From Leadbetterella lacunae (GTDB taxonomy: Bacteria > Bacteroidota > Bacteroidia > Cytophagales > Spirosomataceae): a stretch of DNA of 64,000 nt. Position numbers and translations under genes: made by a program. Where the stretch lies: positions 1 through 64,000 of the forward strand of contig NZ_JBHRYQ010000002.1 of the NCBI RefSeq assembly GCF_042649125.1, given 5' to 3'. The notes under the pieces were generated by a model, which made no database searches, was not told the origin of the DNA, and saw only the letters and a list, made by a program, of their open reading frames with translations. Each line of letters begins with the position of its first letter. The first letter of the stretch is position 1. Positions 54,354 to 63,093 of the stretch are shown one piece after another.

Positions 54354-54578
54354 ACCGTAATCTAGTTGAGTAATCATAATTAAACCGTAATCCGGTTGAG
54401 TAATCACCGTAATCTAGTTGAGTAATCACCGTAATCTGGTTGAGTAATCACCGTAATCTGGTTGAGTAATCACCGTAATCTGGTTGGGTAATCACCGTAA
54501 TCTGGTTGAGTAATCACCGTAATCTGGTTGAGTAATCACCGTAATCTGGTTGAGTAATCACCGTAATCTGGTTGAGTA
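54354..54578. repeat. Iteron array of a plasmid replication origin (10 copies)
   Basis: Ten direct repeats of 22 bp with core ACCGTAATCTGGTTGAGTAA plus TC. Copy 1 is 54354-54375 and copy 2 is 54384-54405. Copies 3-10 (54406 onward) are contiguous without spacer, the last one partial. Variants are limited to single bases (CTAG, CCGG, GGGTAA). The 22-bp unit puts binding sites on the same face of the helix every two turns. This is the classical Rep_3 iteron architecture; the rep gene is adjacent. The array is probably the Rep-binding part of oriV. Confidence 0.9.
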
Positions 54579-54631
54579 TATATGTCACAAGTAATTAATT
54601 ATTAAGCACTTATGAAGGGTCTAAAAAACTA

Positions 54632-54710
54632 TACAAAACTTATAAAAAAGTAAATACAAAACCTATTACAAAACTTATAAAAAAGTAAATTACAAAACTT
54701 ATAAAAAAAA
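54632..54710. repeat. AT-rich direct repeats, candidate DNA-unwinding element
   Basis: Three direct repeats starting TACAAAACTTATAAAAAAG occur at 54632-54655, 54667-54690 and 54691-54710 (last one truncated), plus a half copy between the first two. They lie just past the iterons and are almost entirely A/T, as expected for the region melted by the initiator. TTATAAA-type sequences could also serve as weak DnaA sites. Confidence 0.65.
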
Positions 54711-55199
54711 CACACTAAAAAAGAAATTTTTGTGTGTGTAAAGTTTTAAATTTCCCTACGGGGTTCTTTCCTTAAAACTTTTCCTTAACCCCCTACCCCC
54801 TTATGGTTTTTCTTTGATGGTTTTCATTTTGCCAATTTCGGCAAATAAATCGATTAATCTGGTTGGCTAATTTTTTGCATTTTTTATAAAGGAAACATTG
54901 GCCAAAACAAGACGCAGATAAGACACTGAAATTTAGAAAACAAGAGCAATAAGCTAACCCTTTTCAGTTCGCAAGCTAGGTGTTTTTCATTTACATCCTT
55001 TGCCCCTTGGGCGAACAATTTTATGCCGCAATATTCACTTACCTATTTGGTTTATCTAAACGTCGATTCTAGCCCTAAAATGGAATGCACTTTTCAGCAC
55101 CCCAAATCACAGTTTAGAAAATGCACGAATAAGTCCAAATTTTCTTTGGATTGTTAATTTGTAGTTCCGTGCTTTGTATTTCACAGAACTTTTTACAGG
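54711..55199. other. Origin-proximal non-coding region
   Basis: Nearly 490 bp without a gene. It contains CCCTACGGGG, a polypurine/polypyrimidine stretch (CCCCCTACCCCC near 54795) and a Gly/Thr-rich segment around 54850. It probably belongs to the plasmid origin; no further repeat family was recognised. Confidence 0.4.
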
Positions 55200-55541
55200 A
55201 TGAAAAATTCAAATAAAACCGAGAGTATTATTTTTAGAGCCACCGCAGAGCTCAAACAACAATTAGTAGAAAAGGCAGATTCTAAAAGCGAGTCACTTTC
55301 TAATTACATTGTTTCATTATTGGAACAGCATGTCTTCAGGAGTAATCTTCCTGAGCCTGCTCCTACCCCACCCACTTTAAATCCCGTTTATTTGTCAGAG
55401 CCAGTAAATACAGACACTGTTTCGTTAAATAAGCCGATTAATTTAAAGCATTTGATTATTGGTTTAGGAGCATTTCTCATCATTTTGGCCATTTATTTAA
55501 GAGCCATTATGCCTGCTTCCTTAAATTTGTACCGCAAATAG
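55200..55541 (+). CDS. Ribbon-helix-helix protein with C-terminal membrane helix
   Basis: The 113-aa protein has an N-terminal Arc/CopG-like ribbon-helix-helix (TESIIFRATAELKQQLVEKA, then SESLSNYIVSLLEQH). A Pro-rich linker (LPEPAPTPPTLNPVY) and a C-terminal transmembrane helix (LIIGLGAFLIILAIYLRAI) follow. RHH proteins next to plasmid origins usually act in copy control, partition or as relaxosome accessory proteins. A membrane tether is unusual and could anchor plasmid DNA. It lies 0.6 kb from the iterons and 0.55 kb before the phased GGTTTGC array. Its real partner is unknown. Confidence 0.7.
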   Translation: MKNSNKTESIIFRATAELKQQLVEKADSKSESLSNYIVSLLEQHVFRSNLPEPAPTPPTLNPVYLSEPVNTDTVSLNKPINLKHLIIGLGAFLIILAIYLRAIMPASLNLYRK

Positions 55542-55648
55542 GCTTACCTATGGTAAATGGAAGGTTCGGATTGTTCTAGTGTTTTTCAACATCTATACAG
55601 GCATTCCGAATCTTCTTTATTTTCTTCAAAATTGCTTTGATTTTCTAT

Positions 55649-55895
55649 TAACGGCGTCCGACTAAAGTATGCCTTATAAACAATTCGACCCTGAATTATT
55701 ATTCACGATACTTTTTTGTTTTGAGTATAAATGACCCCTAATTTACTTTGTGTCAGCTGCCGCTTAGGCCTTCATTTTTCCGGAAGGCCGGACCCTTCAA
55801 AAAAACGGATCGGAGTGGCGTACCACCAAAAAAAACAGCACGGCGGCGGCCTTCCGTCCAGCAAACTCACGCATTCAAAATTCTTTTAAACAGTA
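55649..55895 (+). repeat. Imperfect direct repeat, copy A (left of R-M system 2)
   Basis: This ~250-bp segment is matched by copy B at 63748-64000. Shared landmarks in order are CGACTAAAGTAT, GGCCTTCATTTTT, GGCC and CCCTT, ATCGGAGTGGC, CCAAAAAAAACAGCAC and TTCTTTTAA. GGCCTT (55767-55772) and AAGGCC (55784-55789) give a small hairpin. It is more than 8 kb from copy B, with the type I R-M operon between them. The function of the repeat is unknown. Confidence 0.75.
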
Positions 55896-56103
55896 GTTTA
55901 TATTTGGAACGTTTTCGAAAAAGAATTTCGATTGTCGGGGTGCCGAACCAGTTCAAACAGTTCTGGCTGTTATAATGAACAAATTTTTTTCATTTTTATT
56001 ACTATACCAGTAATTTTCTATCAAAAAACTCCTTTTTTTCTAAGTGAAAAACCATGTATGCAGTTTTGTTATACAAAATGTAATACATCGGGTATTACCA
56101 ACC

Positions 56104-56258
56104 GGTTTGCAGGACCAAAAAAAGCGGTTTGCAGGTTTGTAATTGGTTTGCGATCGGTTTGCATGTTGGTTTGCGTACCGGTTTGCGGGGGTGTTTGCAG
56201 GGTGGTTTGCGGTGGTTTGTGGCCTCAAACCAGCGTTTGAGGCCGGTTTGCGGTTTGC
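56104..56258. repeat. Phased array of about 12 GGTTTGC heptamers
   Basis: GGTTTGC, or a one-base variant of it, starts at 56104, 56126, 56134, 56145, 56156, 56168, 56180, 56192, 56204, 56214, 56245 and 56252. From 56134 to 56214 the spacing is 10-12 bp, about one helical turn, so proteins would bind on one face. Inverted copies occur at 56283. Such direct-repeat clusters resemble plasmid centromeres bound by RHH proteins. The coding alternative (repeated ANR/ANQ on the minus strand) looks like a by-product. Confidence 0.7.
56221..56244. other. Perfect 10-bp stem hairpin
   Basis: GGCCTCAAAC (56221-56230), loop CAGC, GTTTGAGGCC (56235-56244). It lies at the distal end of the GGTTTGC array and itself contains GTTTG. 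No T tract follows, so it is not an obvious terminator; it could be a binding site or a nicking/strand-switch structure. Confidence 0.65.
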
Positions 56259-56567
56259 GTGCCTTAACATATACCCCCAAACGCAAACCGAAACTCACAA
56301 AATGTATTACAAAACGCTTGGTTTTACTCAAAACTCCATAAATCGGAGCCCAAATTCAGGTTGATTTTAGATTAAAACTTGCACATACACCATGCCCCAA
56401 CTTGCGTGCTGTCCTTGTGCCTACTTTTTGTGGTACCTCCCTCCTATCTTTTGGCCTTTTTGTCTATTATTGCCATGCTCACATAACCGTATTGATTCAA
56501 ATTTTGATATATTTGGCATCTAAGCACAAAAAACAGGAATAGCCCTTCAATTTTATAATTAGAATTC

Positions 56568-58166
56568 ATGTCGCAGGATCAAAAAAAACAACTCGAACAG
56601 CAACTTTGGAACATAGCCAATACGCTCAGAGGCAAAATGGACGCAGACGAGTTTAGAGATTACATATTAGGCTTTATTTTTTATAAATATCTCTCCGAAA
56701 AAATGGAGCTATCGGCCAACAAAATCTTAGATGAGTCGGGCGAAAGTATCCGATATACCCAAATCAAAGAAAATACCGAAGAAGGATTGCAGTACCTAAA
56801 CGCCATCAAAGAAGAAACCATAGAGTCTTTGGGCTTTTTCTTGAAACCAACGGAGCTTTTCTCTCAAATAGCGGCTCGTGGCGGGCAAATTTCAGACGAA
56901 AACGAGGACGAAGAAGCAACCGAAGACAGTTTTATACTGGGCGACTTGGCCGCTGTGTTACAAAACATAGAGCAAAGCACCGCCGGAACAGATTCAGAAG
57001 ACGATTTCAATAAACTTTTTGAAGATTTAGACCTGACCTCTACCAAACTGGGCCGTACCGAAAAAGACAAAAACAAGTTGATCTCAAAAGTGCTCGGGCA
57101 TTTAAACAAAATAGACTTTGAACTAGAAAAAATAGACTCAGACATATTGGGCGATGCTTACGAATATCTCATTGGGCAGTTTGCGTCTGGTGCTGGCAAA
57201 AAAGCCGGAGAGTTTTACACCCCTCAGGAGGTTTCTAAGGTGTTATCAAAGATAGTAACTACCGGCAAAACCAAACTACGCTCGGTATATGACCCCACAT
57301 GTGGCTCGGGCTCGCTGCTTTTGCGAGTGGCCAAAGAGGTAAAAGACGTCGCATATTTTTATGGGCAGGAGCTAAACCGCACCACCTATAACCTGGCCCG
57401 CATGAACATGATCATGCATGACGTGCATTATTCAAAATTTGACATCAAACAAGAAGATACCCTGGAGCGACCGCAGCATATAGACGAGCGTTTTGAGGCC
57501 ATCGTGGCTAATCCGCCTTTTTCTACTCAGTGGTCGGCCAATACGTTGTTTTTAACTGACGACCGTTTTAGTCAATACGGCAAATTGGCTCCGGGCTCCA
57601 AGGCAGACTTTGCGTTTATTCAGCACATGATCTATCAGCTGCATGATAACGGCACCATGGCCGTAGTGATGCCTCACGGAGTGCTGTTTCGGGGAGGAGC
57701 CGAGGGGCACATTCGTCAGTTTTTGATAGAAGACTGCAACTACCTCGATGCCGTCATTGGCCTTCCTGCCAGTATTTTTTACGGTACCAGTATTCCAACC
57801 TGTATTTTAGTGTTTAAAAAATGCCGCGAAAACCCAGATGATATCTTGTTTATAGATGCCAGTCAGCATTTTGAAAAAATAAAAACGCAAAACGTATTAA
57901 ACGCCGAGCATATTGACAAAATAGTGGACACCTACCGCCACCGAATGGCGGAAGAAAAATACAGCTATGTGGCTCCGCTAAGCGAGGTAAAGGAAAACGA
58001 CTATAACCTCAATATACCGCGATATGTAGACACCTTTGAGGCCGAAGAAGCCATAGATTTAGCAGAAATAGCTCAAAAACTTAAAGCGGTAGACGCCTCA
58101 ATGGCCGAAATAGATCAAACTATTGCCGGTTTTTGTGAAGAATTGGGCATAGATACGCCTTTTTGA
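56568..58166 (+). CDS. hsdM: Type I DNA methyltransferase subunit M (system 2)
   Basis: The 532-aa HsdM has an N-terminal domain (QKKQLEQQLWNIANTLRGKM), GEFYTPQEVSKVLSKIV, the SAM motif DPTCGSGSLL (about residue 243) and the N6-adenine catalytic NPPFSTQWS (about 315). It differs markedly from the HsdM of system 1 and belongs to the EcoR124-like branch with a longer N-terminal region. It starts the plus-strand R-M operon and has no competing upstream ATG. Confidence 0.93.
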   Translation: MSQDQKKQLEQQLWNIANTLRGKMDADEFRDYILGFIFYKYLSEKMELSANKILDESGESIRYTQIKENTEEGLQYLNAIKEETIESLGFFLKPTELFSQIAARGGQISDENEDEEATEDSFILGDLAAVLQNIEQSTAGTDSEDDFNKLFEDLDLTSTKLGRTEKDKNKLISKVLGHLNKIDFELEKIDSDILGDAYEYLIGQFASGAGKKAGEFYTPQEVSKVLSKIVTTGKTKLRSVYDPTCGSGSLLLRVAKEVKDVAYFYGQELNRTTYNLARMNMIMHDVHYSKFDIKQEDTLERPQHIDERFEAIVANPPFSTQWSANTLFLTDDRFSQYGKLAPGSKADFAFIQHMIYQLHDNGTMAVVMPHGVLFRGGAEGHIRQFLIEDCNYLDAVIGLPASIFYGTSIPTCILVFKKCRENPDDILFIDASQHFEKIKTQNVLNAEHIDKIVDTYRHRMAEEKYSYVAPLSEVKENDYNLNIPRYVDTFEAEEAIDLAEIAQKLKAVDASMAEIDQTIAGFCEELGIDTPF

Positions 58167-58216
58167 GTAATGAGTCAGAAATGTGAAAAACCTAGGATTG
58201 AACGAACGTTTTTGAA

Positions 58217-58417
58217 ATGAGTAACAGCGAAATTATAATATACGATTCAGCCGATGAGGTAACCAACATAGAACCCCGGCTAGGAAACAAGGCCGTTTGG
58301 CTTACACAGGCACAAAGGCCCGAACTTTTTGGTAAGGGGCGTACTACCATAACGGACAATTTTAATGCGAGCATTGACAGCGTAACTAAAAACCTAAATC
58401 CAAAGAAAAGACCATGA
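58217..58417 (+). pseudogene. Remnant of a RhuM-like gene inside R-M system 2
   Basis: The 66-codon frame begins SNSEIIIYDSADEVTNIEPR, then GNKAVWLTQAQRPELFGKGR. This matches the start of RhuM-family proteins (in which 'ETVWLTQAQLAELFGK' is typical), which often sit between hsdM and hsdS. After about 46 residues homology stops and the tail (FNASIDSVTKNLNPKKRP) is unrelated. The 3' part was deleted; the stop overlaps the hsdS start as ATGA, so the remnant may still matter for translational coupling. Confidence 0.65.
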
Positions 58418-59673
58418 CCAAACAAACGCGTGTACCGAAATTACGTTTTCCGGAGTTTTCGGAGAACTGGGAAGTTAAAAAGTTGGGAGATATAATTGTA
58501 AACCTTGAATCAGGTGTAAGTGTCAATTCGACTGATGAGTTAATTAGTAACTATGGAGAGTTTGGTATTTTAAAAACAAGTTGTGTTTCTGAAGGCATAT
58601 TTCAACCAGAGCAACATAAAAAGATTTTAAAGAATGATCTTAGAAGAGCAAAAGTTAATCCTCAGAGAGATACGATTTTAATTAGCAGGATGAATACTCC
58701 ACAACTAGTTGGTCAAATTGGATATGTATTTAAAGATTACCCATTTCTTTTTGTTCCAGATAGATTATGGATGGCACGATTAAAAAGTGACTTTAATGTT
58801 AAGCTTGTGAGTTTTATTTTGTCTTCTAAAAAACAAATGAGCAAAGTTTCTAATATTGCAACAGGTACAAGTGGTAGTATGAAAAATATTTCTCAACCTA
58901 ATTATCTTGCGTTAGAAATTTCTCTCCCTCCCCTACCCGAGCAAAACAAAATTGCCAATTTCCTAACGGCCATAGATGAAAAAATACAAAGACTGAAAGA
59001 GAAAAAATGTCTTTTGGAAGAATACAAAAAAGGCCTGATGCAACAGATTTTCTCTCAAAAATTACGTTTCAAACAGGACGACGGCTCTGATTTTCCGGAT
59101 TGGGAGAAGAAGACTTTAGGGGAGGTTTTATTAGAACATAAAACTAGAAATATTAGAAATGAAATTATTGAAGTATTTTCTGTTTCTAAGGCTATGGGTG
59201 TTATTAATCAGATTGAGCATTTAGGGCGATCATATGCATCTGATAATATTACTAATTACAAAGTTGTTTTTCCCTATGACTTAATTTATACTAAAAGCCC
59301 TACAAGTGATTTTCCCTTTGGGATAATAAAACAAAATAAGCTAAATCGAATTGGAATAGTATCGGTATTATACGGAGTTTTTTCTCCAAAAAGTAAATAT
59401 ATTGGATTAATGCTTGATTATTATTTCTCAATTTGGCAGCATACGTACAACTATTTAAATCCTCTCGTACAAAAAGGGGCTAAAAATACTATGAATATTG
59501 GAAATAAAGACTTTTTGTCTGGATCAGAGATTTATTTTCCTTCGACTTTAAATGAACTAAAAAAAATAACTAGTTTCTTAACATCAATAGATGAAAAAAT
59601 AGGAAAGGTAAGTCGACAAATAGGCGAAGCTGAAACGTATAAAAAAGGCTTGCTTCAGCAAATGTTTGTATGA
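58414..59673 (+). CDS. hsdS: Type I restriction-modification specificity subunit S (system 2)
   Basis: The 419-aa HsdS has two target-recognition domains. The first starts VPKLRFPEFSENWEVKKLGD and ends in ISLPPLPEQNKIANFLTAID with helix LLEEYKKGLMQQIFSQKLRF. The second starts SDFPDWEKKTLGEVLLEHKT and ends in ITSFLTSIDEKIGKVSRQIG then YKKGLLQQMFV. It overlaps the RhuM remnant upstream and the next gene downstream (ATGA 59670-59673), a tightly coupled operon. It defines the specificity of system 2. Confidence 0.92.
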   Translation: MTKQTRVPKLRFPEFSENWEVKKLGDIIVNLESGVSVNSTDELISNYGEFGILKTSCVSEGIFQPEQHKKILKNDLRRAKVNPQRDTILISRMNTPQLVGQIGYVFKDYPFLFVPDRLWMARLKSDFNVKLVSFILSSKKQMSKVSNIATGTSGSMKNISQPNYLALEISLPPLPEQNKIANFLTAIDEKIQRLKEKKCLLEEYKKGLMQQIFSQKLRFKQDDGSDFPDWEKKTLGEVLLEHKTRNIRNEIIEVFSVSKAMGVINQIEHLGRSYASDNITNYKVVFPYDLIYTKSPTSDFPFGIIKQNKLNRIGIVSVLYGVFSPKSKYIGLMLDYYFSIWQHTYNYLNPLVQKGAKNTMNIGNKDFLSGSEIYFPSTLNELKKITSFLTSIDEKIGKVSRQIGEAETYKKGLLQQMFV

Positions 59674-60239
59674 TAAATTTAAAAGACACATTCCTTGAGT
59701 CGCAATATTGGATGATGAGCATTCAGGCAGCGTTTCAACGATCAGGTATTTACACAAATGTTTCAGATAAAACCAAAGAAGTTTTTCGTAGTCAATTACA
59801 TATATCTGTAAAACAGATTGCGGAACAATACAAAACGGAAATCTCAGAAGAACAGCATATACTTAATATTCTGAAACTTCAAAATGCTTCTAAAAATTTA
59901 GATTTGTTGAAAAATGGAATACTCAATTTTGGAATATGTCAAAAATTACTGAATTTGTATTTGAAATATCTTTGGTGTGCTGGTTGGATACCCACTCCAC
60001 CACATTTTCCGATAGATAGACTCATTCAAGAAAGACTAGATTTTAAACAAAACGAAGTTGTTTCATGGACAAAGGATATTCTTACGAGTAAAGATTACAT
60101 GAAAATTATCGATAATTCTAAGGTTATTTTGGCTAAAACGGACATTAAAAACTTAGCTGAATTAGAATTAGAAATTTATACACACAACAACTTAAAAGAA
60201 CTCATGAAACTGAAACGCCATGTCACAACCCGAAGTTGA
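59670..60239 (+). CDS. Conserved-looking protein between hsdS and hsdR
   Basis: The 189-aa helical protein (start MINLKDTFLESQYWMMSIQA) has a motif GICQKLLNLYLKYLWCAGWI, then PPHFPIDRLIQERL. I do not recognise a named function. It overlaps hsdS by 4 bp and hsdR by 20 bp, so the stoichiometry is coordinated with the R-M subunits. It may be an R-M accessory, e.g. a regulator of restriction or an anti-counter-defence protein (inference from position). Confidence 0.75.
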   Translation: MINLKDTFLESQYWMMSIQAAFQRSGIYTNVSDKTKEVFRSQLHISVKQIAEQYKTEISEEQHILNILKLQNASKNLDLLKNGILNFGICQKLLNLYLKYLWCAGWIPTPPHFPIDRLIQERLDFKQNEVVSWTKDILTSKDYMKIIDNSKVILAKTDIKNLAELELEIYTHNNLKELMKLKRHVTTRS

Positions 60240-63093
60240 GTTAGAAAATAAACTTATAGATGCCCTCACTAAGCAGGGGTATCAGTATGTCAGTATTTGC
60301 CAAGAGGCTGACCTAACGGCCAATCTGAAAACCCAGCTAGAAAAACACAACAAAGTAAGCCTAAGCCAAAAGGAGTTTGGGCAGGTGCTGATACACCTCA
60401 ACAAGGGCAATGTGTGGGATCGAGCCAAAATACTCCGCGACAAAATGCAGCTCACCAAAGAAGACGGCAGCAGCATATACTTGGAGTTTATTAACCAAGA
60501 GTTTTGGTGCCAAAACCAATACCAGGTTTCAAACCAAATAAACATGGAGGGCACCTACAAAAACCGGTATGACGTAACCATCCTCATAAATGGCATTCCG
60601 CTGGTGCAAATAGAACTAAAGCGAAGAGGCTTGGAGCTCAAAGAGGCCTTTAACCAAACCCGCAGGTATCAGCAGCACTCTTACGGTGCCAGCTTGGGTT
60701 TGTTTCAATACATTCAGATTTTCGTAATATCAAATGGTGTAAACACCAAATACTACAGCAATAACGCCAAGTTACGTTTTAAGCAGACTTTTTACTGGAC
60801 AGACAAACAAAACAAGCTCATCACCGACTTGTTTGCTTTTACGGAGGCGTTTTTGGAGCCTTGTCATTTGTCGAAAATGATAACCCGCTACATCGTGCTG
60901 GCAGAAGCCGAGCGTATACTGATGGTGTTGCGTCCGTACCAATATTACGCTGTAGAGGCCATCATAGAACGCGTCAAAAATTCTCCAACAGTGGGCCATG
61001 CCAAAAATGGCTACATCTGGCACACTACGGGTTCGGGCAAAACGCTGACCTCGTTTAAGGCCAGTCAGATATTGACCACCATACCGAGTATAGACAAAGT
61101 GGTTTTTGTGGTAGACCGCAAAGACCTGGACTATCAAACCCAGAAAGAATTTAATAGTTTTTCGGATGGAAGTGTAGACGGCACTGACAACACCCAAAAC
61201 CTGGTGAGGCAGTTTACGGATGACACCAAGCTGATAGTAACCACAATTCAGAAGCTCAATACGGCCATTTCGATGAGCAGGCATTTGCAAAAAATGGAAA
61301 AGATGAAAGACAAAAAGATCGTCTTCATTTTTGACGAATGTCACCGTACGCAGTTTGGCGAAACTCATGGCCGTATCAAAGGTTTTTTTAACAACCACCA
61401 GATGTTCGGCTTCACGGGAACGCCTATTTTTGAGCAAAACTCAGTTTCGCTCAATGGCCGCAAGCGAACCACCAAAGAGCTTTTTGACGAGTGTTTGCAT
61501 CGCTACGTAATCACCGATGCCATCAAAGACGATAACGTGCTTAAGTTTTCGGTAGAATATGTGGGCAAATACCGTCAAAAGGAGAGCCACAATGAGCTAG
61601 ATATAGAAGTTGGGGGTATTGACACCCATGAACTGCTGGACTCCCCTATTCGGCTCCAAAAGATATCCGAATACATTTTGGGCCATCACGACCAAAAAAC
61701 ACATAACCGTGCCTTTACGGCCATGTTTTGTGTGAGTTCGGTTAAGACTTTGATTCAGTATTACGATATTTTTGCGGCATTGAAGGCCGAAGGCCGCCAT
61801 AATCTAAAAATAGCGACAGTGTTTAGTTATGCTGCCAACGAAGACATCGCAGAGCCAGACGGCCAAATAGACCTAGATGAGCTAGACAATGTGGACTTTG
61901 ACAGAGTGGCAGACCCAAAGGCGGTTTACAAAAAAGCCGATACGTTTAGCAGAGACAAATTGGAGCTGTATATCCAAGACTACAATAAGATGTTTGGCAG
62001 CAAACACAGCACCAAAGACAGCCAATCGTTTTATAACTATTACAACGAGATATCTAAACGCGTAAAAAACCGAGAAATAGATATTTTGCTGGTTGTCAAT
62101 ATGTTTTTGACGGGCTTTGATAGCAAAACGCTCAATACGCTTTATGTAGACAAGAACCTGAAATTTCATGGGCTCATTCAGGCGTTTTCGCGAACCAACC
62201 GAATTTTGGATGATAAGAAGTCACACGGCAACATCGTGTGTTTCCGTAACCTCAAAGAAGCCACAGACGCGGCCATCGCCTTGTTTTCTAATCCGAACGC
62301 AAAAGAAGATATCATATTAAAACCGTATCCGGATTATATAGCCCGATTTAACGAAAAATATGCCGAACTGTTAGAAATAGCCCCTACCGTAAACAGTGTA
62401 AACGAGTTAAGGTCTGAAGACGACAAATTGGCTTTTGTGCAAACCTTCAGAGAATTGATTCGCCTCAAAAACGTGATTAACACCTTTGCTGACTTTGAAG
62501 CCGAAGACCTGGATATGCCTGACCAAGACTTTGACGACTACATCAGCAAGTATTTGGATATCAGAGACAGCACCAAAAACAATATAGAAAACCAAAAGGT
62601 ATCGATCCTTAACGATGTGGATTTTGAGTTGGAGCTAATTCACCGCGACGAGGTAAATGTGGCTTATATTCTCATGCTATTGGGTAAACTGCAAAGTGGT
62701 ACGGTAGAAGAACTAGAAAAGAAAAAGAGAGAGATAAAAGAATTGCTTGAGGGCCAAGTGAAACTGCGTAGCAAGCGATTGCTGATAGAGAAATTCATTT
62801 TAGAAAACCTCCCAACCATAGAAGATCCAAACGAAGTAGAATCTCGTTTTGAAGAGTTTTGGACATTCGAACGCTCAAAAGCCCTGGAGGTATTGGCAGA
62901 AGAAGAACACTTGGATTTGCCTTTGCTCAATGAGGCCATCGTAACTTTTATGTTTGCCAAACGCATGCCCATCCTTGATGAAATCAGAGATATGCTGCTT
63001 GTTAAACCAAAACTGCCGGAGAGGTCAAAGGTATTTGCTCGTATCAAAGATAAAATCAATGACTTTATCGAGACGTTTATTGAGGGGGTTTAA
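60220..63093 (+). CDS. hsdR: Type I restriction endonuclease, R subunit (system 2)
   Basis: The 957-aa HsdR has an N-terminal nuclease with YDVTILINGIPLVQIELKRR (about residues 116-135), Walker A HTTGSGKTLTS (about 267), DEAD-like FIFDECHRTQFG (about 370) and FGFTGTPIF. Helicase motif LVVNMFLTGFDSKTLNTLYV and a C-terminal helical domain (VEELEKKKREIKELLEGQVK) follow. It is about 110 residues shorter than HsdR of system 1 and of a different subfamily. It ends 4 bp inside the 3' end of the convergent gene at 63090. Confidence 0.93.
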   Translation: MSQPEVELENKLIDALTKQGYQYVSICQEADLTANLKTQLEKHNKVSLSQKEFGQVLIHLNKGNVWDRAKILRDKMQLTKEDGSSIYLEFINQEFWCQNQYQVSNQINMEGTYKNRYDVTILINGIPLVQIELKRRGLELKEAFNQTRRYQQHSYGASLGLFQYIQIFVISNGVNTKYYSNNAKLRFKQTFYWTDKQNKLITDLFAFTEAFLEPCHLSKMITRYIVLAEAERILMVLRPYQYYAVEAIIERVKNSPTVGHAKNGYIWHTTGSGKTLTSFKASQILTTIPSIDKVVFVVDRKDLDYQTQKEFNSFSDGSVDGTDNTQNLVRQFTDDTKLIVTTIQKLNTAISMSRHLQKMEKMKDKKIVFIFDECHRTQFGETHGRIKGFFNNHQMFGFTGTPIFEQNSVSLNGRKRTTKELFDECLHRYVITDAIKDDNVLKFSVEYVGKYRQKESHNELDIEVGGIDTHELLDSPIRLQKISEYILGHHDQKTHNRAFTAMFCVSSVKTLIQYYDIFAALKAEGRHNLKIATVFSYAANEDIAEPDGQIDLDELDNVDFDRVADPKAVYKKADTFSRDKLELYIQDYNKMFGSKHSTKDSQSFYNYYNEISKRVKNREIDILLVVNMFLTGFDSKTLNTLYVDKNLKFHGLIQAFSRTNRILDDKKSHGNIVCFRNLKEATDAAIALFSNPNAKEDIILKPYPDYIARFNEKYAELLEIAPTVNSVNELRSEDDKLAFVQTFRELIRLKNVINTFADFEAEDLDMPDQDFDDYISKYLDIRDSTKNNIENQKVSILNDVDFELELIHRDEVNVAYILMLLGKLQSGTVEELEKKKREIKELLEGQVKLRSKRLLIEKFILENLPTIEDPNEVESRFEEFWTFERSKALEVLAEEEHLDLPLLNEAIVTFMFAKRMPILDEIRDMLLVKPKLPERSKVFARIKDKINDFIETFIEGV

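Larger units (their letters stand above)
55542..56567. other. Non-coding kilobase between the RHH gene and R-M system 2
   Basis: No gene is supported; the frames here (75, 70-78 codons) are low-complexity or lie in repeats. The segment holds direct repeat copy A, the GGTTTGC array and a perfect hairpin, all described separately, and is locally richer in G+C than its surroundings. Confidence 0.55.

Noticed and set aside
54354..54578. CRISPR array
   Set aside because: The 22-bp units are directly contiguous with no unique spacers and lie next to a Rep gene; they are iterons.
55748..55975. 75-codon plus-strand frame and overlapping frames at 56040-56364
   Set aside because: They lie in direct repeat copy A and in the GGTTTGC array; the repeated residues follow from the DNA repeat rather than from a protein.
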